Below, piece after piece: positions 23,281 to 31,200 of a stretch of 33,126 bases of DNA. The position numbers and the translations under genes were made by a program. The notes beneath the pieces are model-generated. The model was given only the letters and a program-made list of their open reading frames with translations. It did no database searches and had not been told where the DNA came from. Location: positions 1-33,126 of the forward strand of contig CAIKWE010000016.1 of the NCBI GenBank assembly GCA_903831085.1, given 5' to 3'. Source of the stretch: an uncultured Verrucomicrobiota bacterium (lineage in GTDB: Bacteria; Verrucomicrobiota; Kiritimatiellia; Kiritimatiellales; Tichowtungiaceae). Numbering within the stretch: position 1 is the stretch's first letter; the number at the start of each line of letters is the position of its first letter.

Positions 23281-25029
23281 TTATTTTTTGAGTCCCATCG
23301 GATCATAGTTCGTCAGCGGCCATTGCCCTTGGGGTTTTGTCTCGCCGAACAGAACGCGGCGGGTCATGTCGAGACCGGTCGGGGTCAGGTTCATGTTGAG
23401 AACAACAGTCTTGGCCGACGGGAGCAGTCCGCCGGTTCCGATGCAGTAGGGCTCGTTCGTGATGAGCACCACCGGCAGACCCTTGTCGATCAGTGTCTTG
23501 ACATAGGTGTGCGGCTTTTCTGACCGGTCGTACCAGTTCGTGCAGAGAATCAGGTCGTAACCGCCTGCTTCCGCAAAGGCCGTGACCCGGGCATCCTCGT
23601 TCTGGTCTAAGCCAAAGCCGACTTCGAACGTCTGCAGAGTGGGCCATTCCTTCTCCATGATTTCCTGGAAAAGAGCCGGATGGTCGTAACCATCGTTCGG
23701 GGTCTTGATCGAATTCTGCTGGTTGATCAACAGAACCTTTTTGGACTTGTCCAGCGGCAGCGCCTTGAGTTCATCCTTACAGACCATGATGGATTTCTGA
23801 GCCGCGCGTTCCGCGGTTTCCAGCACCACGCGATCGAAGTACGGCTCGGAGGCCTTGGATGCATCCACGATGCCCATATTGTCAAACATGCCGTAGTCGT
23901 ACTTGATGCTCAGGATGCGGCGGATCTTGTCGTCGAGTTCGCCGGCATCAATCCGTCCGTCCTCAACCCATTTCTGGATGGTGTAGAACATTTCGCCGCG
24001 CCAGAGGTTTTCCGCCTTCATGAGAATGATATCCGAGCCGGCTTCCAGAGCCCGGGCGCAGGCCTCGGCCGTGCCGAATGTGCTGATCAGCGCACCCATG
24101 GTCATGCTGTCGGTCGTGATGATGCCTTCAAAACCCATCTCGTTGCGCAGCAGGTCGGTCACAACTTTGCGGGACACCGACGAGATCTGATCGTCAATGG
24201 CCGGATAAATGCAGTGAGCGATCATGATGGAGTCGAGACCCGCTTCGATCAGCCGTTTATAGGGATACAGCTCCACGTCATGAAGCCGCTTCAGGTCGAC
24301 AGGCAGGCTCGGGCAGGCGTGGTGCGCGTCTGTGGCCGAATCCCCGCGGCCCGGGAAATGTTTGGCCGCGGCAATGATCTTGTTGTCTTTGAACGCCTTA
24401 ACCATGGCGATGGCGTGCTCCGCGACCACTTCCTTGTCGTCACTGAAAGCGCGGCGGGCGATTTCCGGGTTGTTCGGATTAATATTCACATCCACGACCG
24501 GCGAATGGATCATATCCATTCCCGAGGCCTTCAGCTGTTTGGCCACGCAGACGGTCGCATCGTAGGTCAACTGCAGATCATTGGTGCAGGCCAGTCCCAT
24601 GCTGGAGGGAAACTGCACGACGCCGCCGCGGGACATGTCCTTGCTTGTGTCACCTTCCTGGTCGAGCACCATATGCAGGGGAATGCCCGGTTTGCGCTCG
24701 GCGGCCAGCTGGCGCAACTCGTTGAGTGTTGCGGCATACTGTTCTGGCGAGACCCAGTGAGATATGCCCTGCTTCACGACCTTCTGCATGGAAGGTACGA
24801 AGTCGGCGGGCATCTTCATCTTGACAGCTTTGTCGTCACTGAAGTAACCGAAACAGCGCGCGAAGCACGAAAGCCGAACGCCGCCGCAATGGTAGCGCGT
24901 GATGGCTTCCTTCACGTCGTTGGTGATCATTGATCCGGACGTTCCGATAACGACGCACTGTCCGACTTTTTGCTCCAGCGACATTTTGGACAGGATGTCT
25001 TCAATAAATTTCTTCTTATTCGTTTTCAT
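23281..25029 (-). CDS. Glycoside hydrolase family 3 (NagZ-type active site)
   Basis: A 582-residue GH3 enzyme, probably a beta-N-acetylhexosaminidase or beta-glucosidase. The ATG at 25029 has AAGGGGAG about 8 bases upstream; the longer frame lacks support. The TIM barrel holds KHFPGRGDSATDAHH (223-237), close to the NagZ acid/base loop, and the nucleophile Asp307 in IITTDSMTMGA. A GH3 C-terminal alpha/beta domain (about 390-582) is also present, which small NagZ proteins lack. No signal peptide is visible, so it is cytoplasmic. It is the first gene of the operon and divergent from the LacI-type regulator. Confidence 0.92.
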   Translation of the reverse strand: MKTNKKKFIEDILSKMSLEQKVGQCVVIGTSGSMITNDVKEAITRYHCGGVRLSCFARCFGYFSDDKAVKMKMPADFVPSMQKVVKQGISHWVSPEQYAATLNELRQLAAERKPGIPLHMVLDQEGDTSKDMSRGGVVQFPSSMGLACTNDLQLTYDATVCVAKQLKASGMDMIHSPVVDVNINPNNPEIARRAFSDDKEVVAEHAIAMVKAFKDNKIIAAAKHFPGRGDSATDAHHACPSLPVDLKRLHDVELYPYKRLIEAGLDSIMIAHCIYPAIDDQISSVSRKVVTDLLRNEMGFEGIITTDSMTMGALISTFGTAEACARALEAGSDIILMKAENLWRGEMFYTIQKWVEDGRIDAGELDDKIRRILSIKYDYGMFDNMGIVDASKASEPYFDRVVLETAERAAQKSIMVCKDELKALPLDKSKKVLLINQQNSIKTPNDGYDHPALFQEIMEKEWPTLQTFEVGFGLDQNEDARVTAFAEAGGYDLILCTNWYDRSEKPHTYVKTLIDKGLPVVLITNEPYCIGTGGLLPSAKTVVLNMNLTPTGLDMTRRVLFGETKPQGQWPLTNYDPMGLKK

Positions 25030-25144
25030 TAAACGGTCTCCCCTTAGGTTTTGGTTGCCACGGTTTCTCCTGTTAAAAACAATTACCATAAAGAACCCGC
25101 AGCGCTCTTCTATGACCATGAACACCACGGGCAACACTTACTGA

Positions 25145-25156
25145 TAATAATTATTA
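25145..25156. promoter_or_regulatory. Candidate operator or AT-rich palindrome, divergent gap
   Basis: TAATAATTATTA is a perfect 12-base palindrome, and the flanks CTGA (25141-25144) and TCAG (25159-25162) are also complementary with a 2-base offset. It lies in the 232-base gap between the GH3 gene and the LacI-type gene. It could be a regulator site or a promoter-associated AT tract. Confidence 0.4.
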
Positions 25157-25176
25157 CTTCAGGAATGTAGCGGGAA

Positions 25177-25201
25177 AGTTTTCGGAATTCAATTGAAAAC
25201 T
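25177..25201. promoter_or_regulatory. Candidate operator AGTTTTC-N11-GAAAACT
   Basis: Perfect 7-bp inverted arms, 11 bases apart, 61 bases before the ATG of the LacI-type regulator. The position and symmetry fit a binding site for a dimeric regulator, either autoregulation or control of the divergent operon. LacI sites usually have a shorter gap, so this is uncertain. Confidence 0.4.
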
Positions 25202-25261
25202 AGGGAAAATAATAATAAACCCGAAATGGTTTTTCTATATGGTGCAAAAGGAATTGGTGTT

Positions 25262-26314
25262 ATGGCAAAGAGAATTTCTCAGGATCAGATCGCAAAGGAA
25301 CTCGGAGTTTCTCAATCGTTGGTTTCTCTGGTTTTGAACGGCCGCCGCGAAGGCGTTGCGGAGGAGTCGTATAAAATGATTTGGGCGGCGGCCTTAAAGC
25401 AAGGCTATGTGCCGCGCGGCGGAATGCATCCGATGCATGCGCCGGATGTTCAGCATAGTTATGTCGGCGTGGTGATGCGCGCCGGACTGGCGCTGGCGGC
25501 GCAGAGCAACACCTTCAGCCACGTGAGCCACGGGCTGTTTACGGCCTTGCAACATTTGAACATCAGCCTGGCGTTTTTGGGCGGAGAGGGCGATCTGGAT
25601 GAGACAAAGTTGTTTGAGGTGGTGAGCCGGCGCGACCCGTTACTGGGAATCGTCATTTTGGGTGAGGTTAAGGAGCCCTTTATGCAGGCTCTCGGGGAGC
25701 TTGAACTGAAATTGGTCAGCGTATATGCGAGCTCTCCGGGGCTTTGCCACTCCATTGTGCCGAATGACAAACAATCCGTGGAACAGCTGGTCGACCATCT
25801 CGTCGCGCTGGGCCATACGCGGTTCGCCTGGCTTGGAGGGAATGCTAAATTAGGGCGCAATCGTCTGCGCCTCGCGGCGCTTAAAGAACGTCTGGCAGCC
25901 CGGGATCTGCTGCTGGACGATCGTTATGTGGTTAACGCCGAGGGAGCGGAGCGTCAGGACGGATTTGATTGCGCCGCGGAGCTGATGCGCCGGGCCGAGG
26001 GACAGAATATGCCGACGGCATGGGTTTGTCACAATGGATTAATAGCCCGCGGCGGCCTTCAGTTTGCCTATTTGCGGGGAATTAAAGTTCCCGGCGAGAT
26101 CAGCATCGCAGCGGTTGACCGGACGCGGGCCTGCACCGAAATACATCCCTATCTGACCAGCGCGGCCAGCGATCCCGAATTGATCGGCGCGGAGGCGGCG
26201 AAACTGTTGCGTTCGCAGCCTGAGGAGATCGGACAATGGAACAAAATGTTTATTGACCTCGTGGCGCCTTCTCTCTTTGAGGCGGGCGAAACATCCGCAA
26301 CGCGCCCAGAATGA
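25262..26314 (+). CDS. LacI-type transcriptional regulator
   Basis: A 350-residue regulator with an N-terminal helix-turn-helix (about 5-30, QDQIAKELGVSQSLVSLVLNGR) and a periplasmic-binding-protein-like effector domain. The ATG at 25262 has AAAGGA 9 bases upstream and gives the standard short N-terminus before the HTH. The HTH departs from the usual LacI form (SQSLVSLVLNGR instead of SxSTVSRVLNG), so its operator may differ. It is divergent from the GH3-DUF2264-dehydrogenase-isomerase operon, its most likely target. Effector is probably a sugar or uronate derived from the substrate (inference). Confidence 0.88.
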   Translation: MAKRISQDQIAKELGVSQSLVSLVLNGRREGVAEESYKMIWAAALKQGYVPRGGMHPMHAPDVQHSYVGVVMRAGLALAAQSNTFSHVSHGLFTALQHLNISLAFLGGEGDLDETKLFEVVSRRDPLLGIVILGEVKEPFMQALGELELKLVSVYASSPGLCHSIVPNDKQSVEQLVDHLVALGHTRFAWLGGNAKLGRNRLRLAALKERLAARDLLLDDRYVVNAEGAERQDGFDCAAELMRRAEGQNMPTAWVCHNGLIARGGLQFAYLRGIKVPGEISIAAVDRTRACTEIHPYLTSAASDPELIGAEAAKLLRSQPEEIGQWNKMFIDLVAPSLFEAGETSATRPE

Positions 26315-26446
26315 ACGCGCTTTTTGTCCTGAGATATATGGCGCACATTTTAGACACATTTTAATAAATATAAGTTGACGAGCTGGCTGAAAAATTTGAC
26401 CCTAACGACGGGGTCGTACACATTTAATTAACAGAAAGGGATGGAT

Positions 26447-27193
26447 ATGAAAAAGAGTTTTGCCGTGATGTTTCTCTGCTTTTTGGTTGCCGGACTTTTA
26501 CATGCCGAGGTGCTTCTCGATCAAACGTTCGACGATGCATCGGGCAAAATGTCGCCCGGCAAACTGTTGAAGCGGGTGAATCTGGTTACCGTGGAGCCGG
26601 GGCCGGCCGCAATGGGCGGGACTCCGGCCGCGCATTTTCTGGATAGTTCGGCCGAAGAGACCGGCATCTTGGAATACAATTTGGAGAAGGCCGGGGCATT
26701 CCTCATATCGTTCGATGTGCTGAATAACACTCCTGCCGCAGAGGATGGCTTCCGGCTGATCTTTGGCATGGGGAAGGATGACCAAAGCAAGAGTGTCAAG
26801 CTGGGCAGCGCCGCAAATAGGGCCTTTTCTTTAGAAATTGATCAGTTGGCTTCAAAGGGACTAAGTGTTCGTATCGGGAAAGAGTCGGCCTTCAAGGGCT
26901 CGTACGATGGAGCGTCGGTGCAACAGGTGAAAATCTGGGTAAACGACAACGACACGGCGAAACTGTCTTACATCCGTCCTGACACCAAGGCGGCCGCACA
27001 GCTGAACCCGGACTCGGTCGTAGTCTGGATCAACGACAAGCTCGTTGCGGATGAATCGGACAGCGGAGTCGCCATGCAAACAGTCGTTAGCGTTGGCGAT
27101 GCGGTTTTGGCCCGTCTCGGGTTTGTTTCGCAATCAAAGGGAACCGCAGACTTCTGGATTGATAATCTGCATGTTGAAAGCGTTTCCCCGTAA
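26447..27193 (+). CDS. Secreted beta-sandwich-like protein (paralogue of the gene at 1730)
   Basis: A 248-residue exported protein. The ATG at 26447 is chosen because AAAGGG lies 6 bases upstream and the signal peptide begins there (MKKSFAVMFLCFLVAGLLHA); an ATG two codons earlier has no room for an SD. The body shares landmarks with the protein at 1730: LLDQTFDD, DSSAEE, LEYNLE, VVVWINDK, ARLGFVS and DFWIDNLHV. The fold is probably a LamG-like beta-sandwich. There is no PEP-CTERM tail here. It may bind carbohydrate or support the neighbouring deacetylase-like and beta-helix proteins; the function is inferred only from context. Confidence 0.75.
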   Translation: MKKSFAVMFLCFLVAGLLHAEVLLDQTFDDASGKMSPGKLLKRVNLVTVEPGPAAMGGTPAAHFLDSSAEETGILEYNLEKAGAFLISFDVLNNTPAAEDGFRLIFGMGKDDQSKSVKLGSAANRAFSLEIDQLASKGLSVRIGKESAFKGSYDGASVQQVKIWVNDNDTAKLSYIRPDTKAAAQLNPDSVVVWINDKLVADESDSGVAMQTVVSVGDAVLARLGFVSQSKGTADFWIDNLHVESVSP

Positions 27194-27273
27194 AGTGGAA
27201 ATCTCAACAACGGCTGGGCTGGCTTCAACTCAGTACATCGCCAGTTCCAGCCGCCGGAAAGCCTGAGGCAACC

Positions 27274-28071
27274 ATGGAAAATCAGACCGCACGTTTTGTC
27301 TCGGCTCTGCTTGTGTTCATCGGTTTCTGCGCCACGTCCGTTGCGGCAGGAACTGTTGATCCCGCCAAGGTCGTTATCATCAAGGCGGATGATTTTAGAG
27401 TTCCTTCCCCGGCCTGGATCGCTTTTCTGAAAGCCTCCCGGGAGGAGGGCGTCAAAGTCGGACTTGGGGCTATCGTCACCAGCATCGCCGGAAAAGATTC
27501 TACCGCCCGATGGATGCAGGAACAGCAGGCGTTGGGCGATGTCGAGTTCTGGAATCATGGCTGGGATCACACCCGCTGGACAACCAATGGAACAGAAGTC
27601 AGTGAGTTCAAAGGATCCGGTCTGGCGTACATGCGGCAGCACCTGACCGATTCTCAGGCTGGACTGAACAGCGCTTCAGGTAAAGACGTTACAGCCTTCG
27701 GAACCGGCTACAATGGGTTCGATACAAACACCGCTGCCGTCATCAACGCCACGCCCGCCCTGCGTTTATTTTTCGCCCGCAACGTTTCCACAGTTCGGAA
27801 TCTTTTGGATTCCCGCGTGGCCGTGGTGAAAATTATCGGAGAATCCGACGGCACTGGCAAACCCAGCGCGGCGAAATTCGAAACCGAGTTCCCGCCCGGA
27901 ACGCCGGGGCCGATTGCAATTCAACTTCACCCTGCTAATTCCAGTTTCGATGCGGCGCGGCTGGACGAATACCGGAAGATTTTGCAATACCTGCGAACCA
28001 ACGGATATTCCATTCTGCTACCTGCGGAATATGTCGAAACTCTTTCGGCAACCTCAGCGGCGACCCGCTGA
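27274..28071 (+). CDS. Secreted polysaccharide-deacetylase-like protein
   Basis: A 265-residue exported protein (signal peptide about 1-25). It shows the NodB-type deacetylase layout: Asp39-Asp40 in IIKADDFR, and His95 with His99 in EFWNHGWDHT as likely metal ligands, with another His in IQLHPANSSF. Carbohydrate esterase 4 enzymes remove acetyl groups from polysaccharides. Weak points: the motif spacing is not standard CE4, so this may be a divergent branch. GAGG lies a few bases before the ATG. It lies 80 bases after the beta-sandwich gene, and 182 bases before the giant gene. Deacetylation could expose a polymer such as acetylated alginate to lyases (inference). Confidence 0.7.
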   Translation: MENQTARFVSALLVFIGFCATSVAAGTVDPAKVVIIKADDFRVPSPAWIAFLKASREEGVKVGLGAIVTSIAGKDSTARWMQEQQALGDVEFWNHGWDHTRWTTNGTEVSEFKGSGLAYMRQHLTDSQAGLNSASGKDVTAFGTGYNGFDTNTAAVINATPALRLFFARNVSTVRNLLDSRVAVVKIIGESDGTGKPSAAKFETEFPPGTPGPIAIQLHPANSSFDAARLDEYRKILQYLRTNGYSILLPAEYVETLSATSAATR

Positions 28072-28175
28072 CCGTCAGCTCCATCTTCGCCGCCAAACGG
28101 CTTTTGTTGCGGCCGCTTCCTAAAATCGGAACAGGAGAGAGTCCGCCTTTTTGCCTGATGAAAATCGGTATAAAC

Positions 28176-28204
28176 TTGTAGTTTGATAAGGTCGGGCGGA
28201 TAAT
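28176..28204 (+). promoter_or_regulatory. Possible promoter for the giant beta-helix gene
   Basis: TTGTAG at 28176-28181 and GATAAT at 28199-28204 are 17 bases apart; the -10 matches five of six. It is about 50 bases before the ATG at 28253. The -35 is poor. Confidence 0.35.
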
Positions 28205-28252
28205 AGTTATGAAATGTTAAGGCATAATATTGGGGGTTTTTTGGGCCAAATT

Positions 28253-31200
28253 ATGAAAAAATTTCTTGGAATGATGTTCTTGGCGGCGGGACTGAGCGGG
28301 GCGGTCAGCGCCGCGACTAATTATTTTACCACGGCAGGCAGCACGAACTGGATTTGTCCTGCCGGCGTTACTTCTGTTCAGGTGGAATGCTGGGGCGGCG
28401 GCGGCGCGGGTGGTGGCGCATCAAGAAACGGCGCGACCAACACGACTGCGATTGGCGGCGGCGGGGCCGGCGGCGCGTATGCCAGAGACAATTCTTATTC
28501 TGTCACTCCGGGAAACACCTACTACATCAACGTGGGTGCCGGCGGAGTGAGTGTCTTGGTCGATTCGAATACGGTTCCCGGCGGAGACTCCTGGTTTAAC
28601 ACGAACAATTTCCCTTCGTCGGTCATCATCGCCAAAGGGGGTGCCGGAGGTGGAACCGTGTTGCTTCAAGTTTCCGGCACCAGGTACGGCGCGGGCGGGG
28701 CGGGCACAACGAACGGCAGCGTCGGCGACATGGTCTATGCAGGAGGAAGCGGCGGGACACCTTCTGGCACCACATATGGCGGCAGCGGCGGCAGTAGCGG
28801 CGGGACCGGCAGCGCCGGTAATCCAGGCTCCCCGACGAACGGCCTGGGCGCGGCGGCAGTTACGGGCGGCGGCAATGGTGGAGATGCGAATCCAGGCACC
28901 GGTTCAGGAGTCGGTAAGACGCCGACCATTCCTCCGGGCGGCGGCGGCGGCGGCGCCAGATGCGCTAATACTTCGACGGTTTTAATAGGCGGAACAGGCA
29001 GCGTAGGCCGGGTTGTTATAACTTATTCCGTTATTGATGCTGCGCCCAGCGTGAGCCTGACGGCACCGGACAACGGCGCCAGCTTTGTAGCGCCGGCGTC
29101 GATCGCGATGACAGCCGACGCCTCGTCTGCGACCGGCACGATTACGACGGTGGATTTTTATAATGGCGCGACGTTGCTCGGATCCGACACCACTTCGCCT
29201 TATGCCTATACTTGGACAAATGTGGCGGCGGGTTCGTACAGTCTGACAGCCCGGGCCACGGATAACAGCGGGGCGGTCAGCACGTCAGCGATTGCTGTGA
29301 TCACGGTCACAGCGACTAATAATAATACCGCTGGTACCGCGCTCAATAATAGCGTCTGGGCGTTCCAAGGCACGAGCGGACGGATTATCCGCCAGCCGGA
29401 CGCGCTGGGCAACCGTGTGCTCGATTATTCCGGCGTCGGCTACAAGGGAGGAACCGTGCCGATTCCGGTTGTGGCTGTGAAAACCAATATCTCGCCGGTT
29501 GCCGGCGATAACACCGCGAACATTCAGAATGCCATCAACTATGTGTCTGGACTGTCGCTGGTGAACGGCTTCCGCGGCGCGGTATACCTGAACGTCGGCG
29601 AATATCCCATTTCCAATTCCATCACCATTAGCGCCAGCGGCGTTGTCCTGCGCGGTGCGGGTGCCAGCACGAACGGTACGGGAACCATCCTCCGTGCCGC
29701 CGGGGCTCGACCCACGGCCAGCACCTCAAACGAAGTCGCACTCATCTATATCTCCGGTTCCGGCTCGGGCTCCGTTAGCGGGACGGCCCGCAGTATCACG
29801 AACACCTATGTTCCTGTCGGTGCGCTCAGCTTCAACGTAAGCAGTACCAGCGGCCTGACTGTGGGCGGCCGGGTCTTGATCACCCGCGCCAGCCCGGCGA
29901 ATTGGATTACAGACATTGGAATGGATCAGGTGTCACCCGCATGGACCGCAGGAAAATTTGATGTCAAGAGCGAACGCTTTATCACTCGCATTGAAGGAAC
30001 CCGAGTCACGATCGATGCGCCGCTGACCTGCGCCATCGAATCGAAATACGGCGGCGGTACGATCCAGCCCTATTCCTGGTCCGGCCGCATCAGTAACGTC
30101 GGTATCGAGGACATCTTTGGTGTGTCTGATTATAACCCCGCAATTACTTCCACAGTGGGTAGTACTCCGGCCTACCCTGCCGACGAACAGCACGTCTGGA
30201 TTTTCATTAATTCAACCGCAGTGGAAAATGCCTGGGTGCAGCGCGTGACAGTGAAATCCTTCGCCTACTCCTGCGTTACCATGGATGAGGGCACGCGCAA
30301 CATGACTGTGCGCGACAGCATCTCGCTGGATCCGGTCTCCATCATTGACGGCGGACGGCGCTATGCGTTCGGTTTGAGGGACGCCCAGAACTGCCTCGTG
30401 CAAAATTGTTACACCCGCAACGACCGGCATCAGTTTGTCACCGATTCACTCGACACTGGGCCCAATGTATTTGTGGACGGACTCAGTGAAACCGCCCACA
30501 GCGAAGCCGGCCCGCATTTCCGCTGGGGCACGGGCTCCATGTGGGACAATATCACCGTGAACGGCGACTATCTGGCCGTCAAAAACCGCGGTAATATGGG
30601 AACATCACACGGCTGGGCCGGCGCCAACGAAGTGGTATGGAACGCCAAGGCGGACGGGCTTATTGTTGAAAATCCGCCGACAGCCCGCAACTGGCTCATC
30701 GGTAGCATCGGCCCGCTGATCAACAATACTGCCGCTATTCCCTATCCAGCACCTGCGGGCACTTATGATTCTCGCAACACGAATGTGTTCCCAAACAGTC
30801 TTTACTACGCGCAACTGCAGGATCGGCTCGCTGCGCCGAACCGGGAAACGCGTGAATACTGGCTGGGTGTGATTGACGGTTTCGCAAACACCATTACCCG
30901 CGACGTCGTGGCTCTGGATACAACATGGAGCAACGCCGTGAAATCCATAGCTTCCGGCCAGCCGCTCAATCCGTTCAACGTCGTGACCAACAACCACTGG
31001 ATTCCGTTCACCTTCAATTACTCTCTCGGAGCCACCGATCAGGTGGTTGCGGCCACGCTTTCGCTCTCGCTGCGTGCAACCAACTCGTCCGCAAGCAATG
31101 TACTTTATCTGGGCAGCACCAACAACAGCTTCACCTTTTCCGATCTTGGATGGCAGCCCATTGGAACGGGCACCAATACCACCGTCCGTGTGCTGGATCT

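Noticed and set aside
28354-28985. Several open frames in other phases over the glycine-rich region
   Set aside because: GC-rich glycine codons produce long shadow frames. The phase from 28253 has the signal peptide and continues through all later domains.
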